Of a stretch of DNA of 45,685 bases, positions 1-6,441 are shown one piece after another (the stretch's first letter is position 1; each line of letters begins with the position of its first letter). A program made the position numbers and the translations under genes. Source of the DNA: a virus; IMG/VR virus record IMGVR_UViG_3300030107_004365, positions 1-45,685 of that record. One strand, given 5' to 3'. The notes beneath the pieces are model-generated. The model did no database searches, was not told where the DNA came from, and was given only the letters and a program-made list of their open reading frames with translations.

Positions 1-2
1 TG

Positions 3-992
3 TTAGATATATGCGGGTCCAAGGGGGCCAACTCCACTCAGTTCCGAAAAGAACTGAATCTGGCCCTGCCTAGACTCTACAACATGGGTATGTGGCGCGA
101 CCTCGTTTTCGAGGATGTAGTCACCACTACTTCCAGCACATTTACTATCCCCGACAATGCCGAATCAATTATTTCGGCTATTGTCGATGGTGACGGGAGC
201 AGCACCGATTATTCTTTTCCGAGGACTATCCGCAGCCAGTTCCACGACTACCGTTTGTTCGGACGGGATGACACTGCTGGGGAGCACACATTGGCCGCGC
301 TGGGTATCGTAGACGACGGTTATTCGGCCACTGTCGAGGAGCCTGTGGATGGGAAGACTTACAGCTTGCGGTTGGCCCCTATTAACCCTGATGGGAACCT
401 CCCCTCCTCTGGGATTATTTTTGTTACTTACTCAGACGGGACTGATACGTCTAATCCTGCGGTAGATGAAGATTCATCTTCTCCTACTAATGGAGGTAAA
501 TTCACTTTGTCGAGTGCGTCCGCAATGAACACTCATGCAACCGATATTACGAGCATTAGTGAAATCAGGGTAGATACAACCGAGCTATCCAAACCCGTTC
601 AACTGTTGTGGGTTGAGACAGGCTCGTCCCCCGAAGTGACTCTCGTAGCTGCGAGCAGCCTTCAACAGGCTAACCAAGTAACCCGCTACCGACGCTACCG
701 GATTGATAACCGAGATGACAAGACTGTTACCCTTCGCCTCCTTTTGAAGCGGAAGTTCCAGAAACTTCTCAGCAGCACGGACGTTGTTTACATCTCCAGC
801 CTCAACGCGATCAAACACGCGCTTCTCGGCTCTATCGCTGAAGAGAATGCAGACGTTGAGCGAGCTAACTACCACTGGTCCGTGTGTCGCGCTTTGCTCG
901 ACGAGCAACTGGACGCACACCGTGGAGCGGCCAAGCCCGCTGTAAATTTCTCTCCCGCCGGAGCAGGCGGAAGCACAATCAACATAATGTAA
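3..992 (+). CDS. Phage virion structural protein, 5' end outside window
   Basis: The reading frame is open from the left edge, so the true start lies outside. An internal ATG at 84 is a poor start because the residues before it (ending RKELNLALPRLYN) read as protein. The C-terminal half has a pattern I associate with tail-tube or adaptor-like proteins of podovirus-type marine phages: an arginine-rich RYRRYRIDN stretch, a KRKF motif, then a helical segment with NAIKHALLGSIAEEN and an HRGAA motif before a glycine-rich tail. The middle is beta-rich and acidic. It stands directly before the lysis genes on the same strand, as late structural genes often do. The exact role is inferred from weak family resemblance only; the virion assignment is more secure than any named function. 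Confidence 0.6.
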   Translation, partial: LDICGSKGANSTQFRKELNLALPRLYNMGMWRDLVFEDVVTTTSSTFTIPDNAESIISAIVDGDGSSTDYSFPRTIRSQFHDYRLFGRDDTAGEHTLAALGIVDDGYSATVEEPVDGKTYSLRLAPINPDGNLPSSGIIFVTYSDGTDTSNPAVDEDSSSPTNGGKFTLSSASAMNTHATDITSISEIRVDTTELSKPVQLLWVETGSSPEVTLVAASSLQQANQVTRYRRYRIDNRDDKTVTLRLLLKRKFQKLLSSTDVVYISSLNAIKHALLGSIAEENADVERANYHWSVCRALLDEQLDAHRGAAKPAVNFSPAGAGGSTINIM

Positions 993-1000
993 CCCCCACC

Positions 1001-1180
1001 ATGATCCAATACATCACAGAAAACGCAGAGCAACTTCTGCAAATCGCAGCCAGCGTCATCGCGGTGGCTTCACTCGTCGCCACCCTGACACCGAACGAAA
1101 GCGATAACAAATGGGTCCAGCGCATTTCAGGCGTCATTAGCTGGCTCGCTCTCAATGTGGGCAAGGCTAAGTCCAAGTGA
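1001..1180 (+). CDS. Small single-pass membrane protein, lysis cassette
   Basis: This 59-residue protein starts at ATG 1001, eight bases after the preceding stop; a longer version starting inside the previous gene is less likely. Residues about 13-28 (LQIAASVIAVASLVATL) form one hydrophobic segment. A short polar loop follows, then a second weakly hydrophobic helix (VISWLALNVG) and a basic end. The size and topology fit a holin-like or holin-accessory protein, but no family motif is recognisable. It overlaps the next gene by four bases (GTGA at 1177-1180), which implies translational coupling. No Shine-Dalgarno sequence is seen before the ATG. Confidence 0.6.
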   Translation: MIQYITENAEQLLQIAASVIAVASLVATLTPNESDNKWVQRISGVISWLALNVGKAKSK

Positions 1181-1395
1181 AGACCTTCTTTCGTTTTTTA
1201 ACCGCTGCTCTACAGGCTTATGTCGAACATATCAGGTGGCAAAGAGACAGGTATATCGATGGTTTGGAAGATCGTCTTGATGCACTGGCCGCTGACGGTT
1301 CTGCTGATAGCAAGCTGCGGATCGAGCGAGTCGCGAAACGCCTCAAGCGCGAACGCGAGCGCATTATACGATCCGCCGACGATCACTCTGATTGA
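1177..1395 (+). CDS. Coiled-coil protein overlapping a nested lipoprotein gene, possible spanin partner
   Basis: This 72-residue product starts at GTG 1177, overlapping the previous stop. It begins with a short amphipathic stretch (FFRFLTAALQAYVEHIRW) and continues as a highly charged helix rich in Arg, Glu and Asp, likely a coiled coil (about residues 20-68). The gene for a lipobox protein begins inside it in another frame. That arrangement recalls Rz/Rz1, where the outer-membrane spanin gene is embedded in the inner-membrane spanin gene. However, the N-terminus here is a poor transmembrane segment, so assignment as the inner spanin is tentative. The protein at 1501-1803 has the better membrane anchor. 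Confidence 0.55.
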   Translation: MKTFFRFLTAALQAYVEHIRWQRDRYIDGLEDRLDALAADGSADSKLRIERVAKRLKRERERIIRSADDHSD

Positions 1396-1501
1396 GGGCA
1401 AAACATATGATTTTTGCGAAGGTAGTTTGGTGGGTCGGAAAGACCACAAGTTTCACAGCGACTACAGTTATCGCCGTGCTGTGATCATTGGAGATAAATA
1501 A
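1259..1501 (+). CDS. Small lipoprotein, o-spanin (Rz1-like) candidate nested out of frame
   Basis: From ATG 1259 the product is 80 residues: a short basic and hydrophobic signal (MVWKIVLMHWPLTVLLIAS) followed directly by Cys, giving the lipobox I-A-S-C with processing before Cys20. The mature part is Ser/Ala-rich then hydrophilic. Alternative starts are ATG 1220 and ATG 1280; I chose 1259 because it gives a normal-length signal with a Lys in its N-region. About 137 bases overlap the coiled-coil gene in a different frame. Its stop shares a base with the next start (TAATG, 1499-1503). Outer-membrane spanins are short lipoproteins that join an inner-membrane partner to disrupt the outer membrane at lysis. 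Function is inferred from lipobox plus context. Confidence 0.6.
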   Translation: MVWKIVLMHWPLTVLLIASCGSSESRNASSANASALYDPPTITLIEGKTYDFCEGSLVGRKDHKFHSDYSYRRAVIIGDK

Positions 1502-1803
1502 TGGACACTAAGTTTCTTATATCTCTAGGTGTTGGCCTCGCTGTTCAAGCGGCGGGCATCGTCTGGTGGGCTAGTAAGCTCCAGAGCGAGGTGCAACACA
1601 ACGACTTCCAGATCCAGATGATTGCTAAGGACGTTGAGAAGCACGCTATCTTCGTCCGTGATTGGCCTGCCGGAAAATGGGGGAGTGGATCTTTGCCAGA
1701 CGATGTGAGGCAGAACCTTAAAATCGGAGAGCTGGAGCAACAAGTAGACCAGATTATGGCCAAGCTCTACAATCGCGATCCTCTAAGCAACATAGGCGAA
1801 TGA
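1501..1803 (+). CDS. Membrane-anchored coiled-coil protein, i-spanin or lysis accessory candidate
   Basis: This 100-residue protein has an N-terminal transmembrane helix (about residues 5-25, ending GIVWWASKL), then a periplasmic-type helical region with heptad-like charged residues. A central loop (DWPAGKWGSGSLPDD) precedes a second helix (GELEQQVDQIMAKLYNRD). The topology, one N-terminal anchor plus coiled coil, is that of an inner-membrane spanin, and the lipoprotein gene lies immediately upstream. The ATG at 1501 overlaps the upstream stop (TAATG) and its own stop overlaps the next start (ATGA, 1800-1803), so the lysis genes are translationally chained. No enzyme motif is present. Confidence 0.6.
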   Translation: MDTKFLISLGVGLAVQAAGIVWWASKLQSEVQHNDFQIQMIAKDVEKHAIFVRDWPAGKWGSGSLPDDVRQNLKIGELEQQVDQIMAKLYNRDPLSNIGE

Positions 1804-1964
1804 TCAACACCCGAATATTCGATTCCCTGATCGGAATGGCGGCACCCGTCATTGGGCTGATCACAAGTATGCAGGAGCAGTTCGAATACTGGCTACGAGT
1901 GGGGTCGCTCATCGTGGGCATCGCTGTGGGGCTGGCTTCACTCTATCGCATTCTTAAAAAATGA
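1800..1964 (+). CDS. Holin candidate, 54 residues
   Basis: A 54-codon frame starts at ATG 1800, overlapping the previous TGA, and ends in a TGA (1962-1964) that overlaps the amidase ATG at 1961. The product has two hydrophobic stretches, residues about 9-23 (SLIGMAAPVIGLITS) and 34-48 (VGSLIVGIAVGLASL), joined by a polar turn with Gln, Glu and Tyr-Trp. It ends in the basic tail RILKK. Two transmembrane helices, a short length, a lysine/arginine end and position directly before the endolysin are the hallmarks of class II holins. It is short enough to be missed by gene callers that use a 60-residue cutoff. Confidence 0.7.
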   Translation: MINTRIFDSLIGMAAPVIGLITSMQEQFEYWLRVGSLIVGIAVGLASLYRILKK

Positions 1965-2512
1965 AGATTGGATTGGCAGTCGGACACTCTCGGTTAAGAG
2001 ACCAAGGAGCCTATACTGTAGGCGACTACATTCTCTCTGAGTGGGATTTCAACCGCGATATCGTCCGGCGTATTTCCAGCGTGTTGTCGGTTGATTATAA
2101 AATATACGACCAATACCCCGCTAAAAGCTACGTGGGCGGAATCAACTACCTAGCCCGTAAGCTGGTAGAAGACGACATCGACGCAGTCATTGAGTTGCAT
2201 TTTAATTCCGCTGGTCCGTCAGCCTCTGGGCACGAATGGCTTTACTGGCACACCAGTAAAGGCGGCAAGAAGTTTGCCAGTATATTGAGCGATGAAATGT
2301 CCGCTTCTTTCCCCGACATGAAAGCCAGAGGGGCGAAGCCAAGGACACGAAATCAACGTGGCTCCTACCTGTTGCGAAAGGTGCGCCCTGTAGCTGTGAT
2401 TGCTGAACCATTTTTTGGGAGCAATGAAGAAGAGTGGGACATGATTAACCACAATCGCGGGGCCTTAGTTGGGGTCTACGCCCGTGCGATTGAAAGATTC
2501 GCAGGAGGATGA
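1961..2512 (+). CDS. Endolysin, N-acetylmuramoyl-L-alanine amidase (Amidase_3 type)
   Basis: This 183-residue enzyme should cut the amide bond between muramic acid and the stem peptide of peptidoglycan. The zinc-amidase signature is visible: His9 in GHS, Glu27 (SEWDFN), His80 in ELHFN as the three metal ligands, and Glu149 in the AEPFFGSN motif as catalytic acid. The GHEWLYW and RGSYLLRKVRP motifs are also family features. It is a single catalytic domain without a cell-wall-binding module or signal peptide, so it would need the holin encoded just upstream to reach the wall. Its start overlaps the holin stop (ATGA) and its end overlaps the next gene (ATGA, 2509-2512). Confidence 0.9.
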   Translation: MKIGLAVGHSRLRDQGAYTVGDYILSEWDFNRDIVRRISSVLSVDYKIYDQYPAKSYVGGINYLARKLVEDDIDAVIELHFNSAGPSASGHEWLYWHTSKGGKKFASILSDEMSASFPDMKARGAKPRTRNQRGSYLLRKVRPVAVIAEPFFGSNEEEWDMINHNRGALVGVYARAIERFAGG

Positions 2513-2829
2513 GTGTCCCCAAAAGCATAACCATGGGTGGGGTTCGGGTCCGAATCCGATTCAGAGATCTAGGCGACGACGACTGTTATGGGGTTTATTC
2601 CCATAGGCGGAAGCTCATCGAGATCGACAAGAGTCTGAAAGGGAAAGATCTCATCGAGACAATCCGCCATGAGATGGTTCACGCTGCGTTAGGCATTTCC
2701 GGTCTCGCTTATTGTGAGGCGTATGAAGAAGAGGCCATTGTTCGTTGTATCGACGAAATATTTTTTCCAGCATGGGAACGATTTACAAAAAGATTCCAAG
2801 CTAATGCCAAAAAAGAAATCCAGAGTTAA
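2509..2829 (+). CDS. Small HExxH zinc metallopeptidase-like protein
   Basis: The 106-residue product has a clear metallopeptidase core: HEMVH at residues 54-58 on a predicted helix, followed by EAYEEEAI at 70-77, where Glu74 or Glu75 is placed to act as third zinc ligand. The N-terminal half is basic and beta-rich (VRVRIRF; KLIEIDKSL). The layout resembles minimal SprT- or ImmA/IrrE-like domains common in phages, although the family cannot be fixed by eye. It starts in a four-base overlap with the amidase. The AGGAGG just before its ATG is too close to serve as a ribosome site and simply encodes the end of the amidase. The substrate is unknown. Confidence 0.7.
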   Translation: MSVPKSITMGGVRVRIRFRDLGDDDCYGVYSHRRKLIEIDKSLKGKDLIETIRHEMVHAALGISGLAYCEAYEEEAIVRCIDEIFFPAWERFTKRFQANAKKEIQS

Positions 2830-2983
2830 CGAAGCAGGCAACTACACAAAGCCCACGATGCGTAAACGTCTCTTTGAACGGATTAAAGCCGGATCAAAAG
2901 GAGGCCGTAGCGGGCAGTGGTCTGCCCGAAAAGCACAAATGCTCGCCCGTGAATACAAAGCTAAGGGAGGAGGATACCGATAA
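2804..2983 (+). CDS. Small basic protein, DUF5872-like
   Basis: From ATG 2804 this encodes 59 residues. I prefer this start to an upstream one because the family pattern begins here. The recognisable core is TKPTMRKRLFERIKAGSKGG followed by an S-G-Q-W-S-A-R-K-A-Q-M-L motif, which I recall from DUF5872-type proteins of ocean phages and large algal viruses. The product is strongly cationic (many Lys and Arg) and glycine-rich at the end. Its start overlaps the metallopeptidase gene by 26 bases and its stop overlaps the next ATG (TAATG, 2981-2985). Function is unknown; DNA binding or packaging into the head is plausible. Confidence 0.7.
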   Translation: MPKKKSRVNEAGNYTKPTMRKRLFERIKAGSKGGRSGQWSARKAQMLAREYKAKGGGYR

Positions 2984-3234
2984 TGGCCTTGAAGAAGTCG
3001 CAGAAGTCCTTGAAAAAGTGGACAAAAGAAGACTGGGGAACCAGCTCTGGTAAGAAGTCTTCCGAAACGGGGGAGCGTTACTTACCCCGAGCCGCTAGAA
3101 ATAAACTGACCTCTGCACAAAAAGCCGCAGGTAATCGCAAGAAACGTGCAGCCACAGCCCAAGGAAAACAGAGAGCTAAGTATACCGATGCTGAACGAAA
3201 AGCCTTTTTAAAATCAACCAAACGAAACGCATGA
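2983..3234 (+). CDS. Small lysine-rich conserved phage protein
   Basis: This 83-residue protein has a pattern recurrent in aquatic phages: a K-x-S-Q-x-S-L-K-K-W-T-K-E-D-W start, then T-S-S-G-K-K-S, T-G-E-R-Y-L-P, and a late A-T-A-Q-G-K-Q block. It is very basic and has no membrane or enzyme motif. The start is well supported: a purine-rich ribosome site (GGAGGAGGA, 2967-2975) lies upstream at ordinary distance, one of the few clear ribosome sites in the window. It is chained to both neighbours by overlapping start and stop codons. The role is not known. Confidence 0.7.
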   Translation: MALKKSQKSLKKWTKEDWGTSSGKKSSETGERYLPRAARNKLTSAQKAAGNRKKRAATAQGKQRAKYTDAERKAFLKSTKRNA

Positions 3235-3467
3235 AGAAGAAAGACTTCAAACCACACAATATGTATCACCCGAAAACGGGTAAAGCTGTAGCTGCTAAAA
3301 CCTACGAGCAGCACCTCGCGCTCAAGAAAAAAGGTTATGGGCATTCGGCCCCGAAGAAAAAAGCCACTAAGAAAAAAGCTGCTAAGAAGAAAGTCGCTAA
3401 GAAAGCCGCTAAGAAAGACGAGTCTTTCACGGAGGCAGTAGAGAGGCGTATGGGAAGTGGCTACTAA
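3231..3467 (+). CDS. Histone H1-like lysine/alanine-repeat protein
   Basis: This 78-residue protein has a polar N-terminal half containing HNMYHPKTGKAV. The second half is a run of Lys-Lys-Ala type repeats (about residues 42-62, for example KKKATKKKAAKKKVAKK), closing with an acidic-basic end (ESFTEAVERRMG). The lysine/alanine tail resembles bacterial H1-like and AlgP-like DNA-binding tails, so non-specific DNA binding is likely. It overlaps the previous gene (ATGA) and the next gene by 11 bases. It belongs to a run of four cationic small proteins that could coat or condense phage DNA. That role is inferred from composition. Confidence 0.65.
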   Translation: MKKKDFKPHNMYHPKTGKAVAAKTYEQHLALKKKGYGHSAPKKKATKKKAAKKKVAKKAAKKDESFTEAVERRMGSGY

Positions 3468-3750
3468 GCGGTTCAAGCGCCTTCCTTCAGGTAGAATCCA
3501 ATACCACGGAGAAACCTTTGCTGGTTTCAACAAACCGAAACGCGCCCCTAAAGGAAGCAAGAAAAAGTTTGTGGTCCTCGGCAAGCAAGGCGACAAAGTT
3601 AAGAAGGTATCTTACGGGCACCGTGATTATTCAGATTTTCGCAAACACAAGAACCCCAAACGACGTGCTAATTTTCGCGCCCGCCACAATTGCAAAACTG
3701 CAAAAGACAAAACTACGGCGAGATATTGGGCGTGCAAACACCTCTGGTAG
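3457..3750 (+). CDS. Small basic conserved viral protein with SDFRKHKNPKRRANFRARH motif
   Basis: This 97-residue product starts at GTG 3457. Its C-terminal half carries a distinctive pattern: SDFRKHKNPKRRANFRARH followed by N-C-K-T-A-K-D-K-T-T-A-R-Y-W-A-C-K, in which the two Cys and the following Trp are conserved in similar proteins of ocean phages and giant algal viruses (from memory). The N-terminal half (LPSGRIQYHGETFAGFNKP) looks like a small beta domain. It is strongly cationic, consistent with nucleic acid binding. The stop is immediately followed by the next ATG with no gap. No function is established that I can name. Confidence 0.7.
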   Translation: MATKRFKRLPSGRIQYHGETFAGFNKPKRAPKGSKKKFVVLGKQGDKVKKVSYGHRDYSDFRKHKNPKRRANFRARHNCKTAKDKTTARYWACKHLW

Positions 3751-4287
3751 ATGAAGAAAAAACTGTCTCGTCAGTTCTCAAAAGAACGCCGAGGCAAACT
3801 TATTAAGTTCACCCCGAACTCCGAAAATGTAAAACAGGCTTTCGAGAGGAGTCAGAATCTTGGTGTGCTCCCCAATTCGTTCACCCGTGGTGCGGGCCGC
3901 ATGACGGGCTTCCTTGGTGAAATTGGGTTTGAACTTCTTTTTCCCGATGCCAAATACGTCGGCAACTACAGCCTGACCCACGACTACTTATTGGGAAATC
4001 GAAAAATCGACGTAAAGTCCAAGACATGCCACGACAAACCTAGGCCACATTACACGGCATCTGTGGTGTGTGGAGAGGGTAAACCCCTGAAAGCGAGCCA
4101 TTACTTTTTTGTCCGTGTCCGTAAAGACCTCACCCGCGCTTGGATGTTAGGGTGGATAACCAAGAACCGTCTGCTGGAGCAGGGTGAATTCAAGCGCAAG
4201 GGAGAAGAGGACGACTATGGCTTCGCCTACAAAGTGTCAGGATATCATATCCCCATCTCCAGCTTGCGCTCCCCATCCTCTTTATGA
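3751..4287 (+). CDS. PD-(D/E)XK-type endonuclease-like protein
   Basis: The 178-residue protein shows the restriction-endonuclease fold signature: Glu57 in GEIGFE on a first helix, Asp78 in the strand HDYLLG, and Asp87-Val-Lys89 in KIDVKSK. Spacing fits the E-D-DxK arrangement. It would cut DNA with divalent metal; resolvase, nickase or host-DNA degradation roles are all possible. It begins directly after the previous stop and is the last plus-strand gene of the left block. Its TGA (4285-4287) abuts the stop of the convergent primase-helicase (4282-4284), leaving no space for a terminator. Confidence 0.65.
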   Translation: MKKKLSRQFSKERRGKLIKFTPNSENVKQAFERSQNLGVLPNSFTRGAGRMTGFLGEIGFELLFPDAKYVGNYSLTHDYLLGNRKIDVKSKTCHDKPRPHYTASVVCGEGKPLKASHYFFVRVRKDLTRAWMLGWITKNRLLEQGEFKRKGEEDDYGFAYKVSGYHIPISSLRSPSSL

Positions 4288-6441
4288 AGCCACGACTGTG
4301 GCGGGCGTGATGTCGTATTTTTCTTCCACGCTTATAGTCCACACTTTCCCCCCACCATGCCCCACTGATTTTACGGGCCTGACGTTGGTGTTCGCTTTAC
4401 CAGCTTCTTCCAGTGCGGACATACCGCGACGGACGAACTCAAGATTATTTGACATCCCGACGTTACGCCCGTTGTTGAAGTCGTGAAGGGTCACCTGAAA
4501 TTCCGTGAGGGTTCCCTCCCAACTCTTCATTGTATCGTTCATGGCGCGGCACTTTTTAGCGAAGAATTCAACCAGTTCAGCAACAGCAGATCGGCTTGAG
4601 TTGTCGTAGGCCGCTGAAGCAACGGAGATGTCGATGAAGCTAACAACCCCGAACCTCCCATACGATTCAATTTCTTGTGGGACTGTCCAATCCAGTAACC
4701 ACTTACCAAAAAAGGGAAGCTCTTTTTTAATAGTTGCTTCTAACAATTTATTCGGGGGGAAGCTGCTCGTAGCAAAGTCTCTCACTTTTAAGGCTATGAG
4801 CTTGTCACGGTTGCTGCTGTCAAGGGCGGGGATCACGGATAAGCTATTGGCGTCCATGTTCAGGGACATGATTACACGCCCTGCCCATGGGATCGAGATG
4901 GCGTCCGCATACTTAGCCATGTATTCAATCCTCGGGTTAGCAACGGCTCGCTTGATTAGCTCGGTTGCTTTTCTTTGATCCTGAAAGGAACTCGCGCTTG
5001 TCGTGTCGTCAATAACCCATGCTGCCACGCGCCCCAGATCTTTGTTGAACTTGGTGTGGCCCGACAAGTAATCGGAAGCATCAGAGAACCCACCGACTAG
5101 CCCCGAGATAACTCTGTTAGATAGCAGACTCTTTCCTTTGTTAGTTGGTCCGACAAGAATCAACGCTTGCCCCTGCCGTGTCTCCCGTTCAAGGACCGCT
5201 TCGTAAAACCTCTTCATCCACGCGTAGAAGTATTCCACTGTGGGGCGGGAAGTAGAATTATCGAATAGTTGAGATAGCCATGCGTTGAGGAATGGCCAGT
5301 TCTTTGGGTCACCGTCGTCAGCAGGCTCCACTGGTTCTACGGTTGCTGTGTTGAGAATACGGTTACCACTTTCTTCAACTACTCGGTGCTTGGAGAATAC
5401 AACCGGAGCGATCTCCGTGATCCTGTTTTGGTTGCTTATCACAAGCAGGGCGGCCTCGACTTCTGACAGCGGCTTACCTTTTTTCTGCTTCGGACAGAAC
5501 CCCATCTGGCGCAACTCTAATACGAGTTGGTCTCTTGGTATCTCCACGGCGATATCGTTTAGGAGTTTGAAAAATCTCTTTCCGTTAAACCAGTATTCAT
5601 CGAGAAGAGACCCGAGCTTTTTCTGTTCGTAATCTTCTACGAAAGGAGACCCAAAGATGTCCCTCCAAGACAGGAACCCACGGCCCGCCCTGTCGCTGTA
5701 GCAGATCATTCCGTCTTCGGCGACCTGACAACCTTCCCTGTCGATACCGTCATCAATCCAGAATAGTGGGCCACGGCTTCCTATTTCAAACGGGCCTACC
5801 CACCTGTGCCCAAAGTCAGCTTTAACTTTTTCCGCGACTACATCTATGGGGACGGCAGTGTCACCGGATTGCGGTGGGTTTGTTTCTGCGGCTTTGAGTA
5901 ATGCGGTGTGGACAATAGCCTTTGGAAGGGGTCCACCAATCTTATGCCAATCAACCCCTAACTCAAAATATTGTGATGGATTTAACGAGGTCTCATCGAA
6001 GCCAGCAAAAATCTTGTTGAGCTTTAGTATCTTTTTCAGTTCCTTGGCGAACGCCGCAAACATATCTGGAGGAACTGGGACGCCGTCTTCAAATTCCCAC
6101 ACCAGACGAATGTATCCACTGTATGTTTTAGTTCTCCATGTTGGGAGGTTGTTGGCACATATTGTAGATATCTTACCATCCACCAAACTCCAGTTAACGG
6201 GAGCGTCATAGTCAGCAACAATACCATAAACCTTGTTGAGTGGGTTATCGGTAGACACCCGTTTCGATGGGGCGCGACCTTCTATTGTTGAGTAAAATAC
6301 GTGTTTTGTTTTTGTGTCCGCACACCATGCGCGGTATTCGGCTTTCGACGCGAACTTAGGTATGGGGGAGTTTATTTTGGAGAGGTCAGCCGACTTTCTG
6401 GCAGCAGAACTCCGCAGGTTTTCAATATAACGGTAAGTCAC
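4282..6441 (-). CDS. PrimPol-SF3 helicase fusion (replicative primase-helicase)
   Basis: This 719-residue protein combines an archaeo-eukaryotic-type primase and a superfamily 3 helicase. The primase half has Asp77 and Asp79 in GIVADYDAP as metal ligands and an NPSQYFELG motif near 154-162. The helicase half has Walker A GPTNKGKS (431-438), Walker B with Asp478-Asp479 (AAWVIDD) and an SF3 motif C-like strand ending at Asn528 (RVIMSLN). It should lay primers and unwind the fork for the polymerase encoded directly upstream. The start is GTG 6441, overlapping the polymerase stop (GTGA), so the two are translationally coupled. It is the last gene of the leftward replication operon. Confidence 0.88.
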   Translation of the reverse strand: MTYRYIENLRSSAARKSADLSKINSPIPKFASKAEYRAWCADTKTKHVFYSTIEGRAPSKRVSTDNPLNKVYGIVADYDAPVNWSLVDGKISTICANNLPTWRTKTYSGYIRLVWEFEDGVPVPPDMFAAFAKELKKILKLNKIFAGFDETSLNPSQYFELGVDWHKIGGPLPKAIVHTALLKAAETNPPQSGDTAVPIDVVAEKVKADFGHRWVGPFEIGSRGPLFWIDDGIDREGCQVAEDGMICYSDRAGRGFLSWRDIFGSPFVEDYEQKKLGSLLDEYWFNGKRFFKLLNDIAVEIPRDQLVLELRQMGFCPKQKKGKPLSEVEAALLVISNQNRITEIAPVVFSKHRVVEESGNRILNTATVEPVEPADDGDPKNWPFLNAWLSQLFDNSTSRPTVEYFYAWMKRFYEAVLERETRQGQALILVGPTNKGKSLLSNRVISGLVGGFSDASDYLSGHTKFNKDLGRVAAWVIDDTTSASSFQDQRKATELIKRAVANPRIEYMAKYADAISIPWAGRVIMSLNMDANSLSVIPALDSSNRDKLIALKVRDFATSSFPPNKLLEATIKKELPFFGKWLLDWTVPQEIESYGRFGVVSFIDISVASAAYDNSSRSAVAELVEFFAKKCRAMNDTMKSWEGTLTEFQVTLHDFNNGRNVGMSNNLEFVRRGMSALEEAGKANTNVRPVKSVGHGGGKVWTISVEEKYDITPATVVAS

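Noticed and set aside
1220-1258. Upstream ATG at 1220 as the lipoprotein start
   Set aside because: It would place a polar 13-residue leader before the signal sequence; ATG 1259 gives a normal lipoprotein signal.
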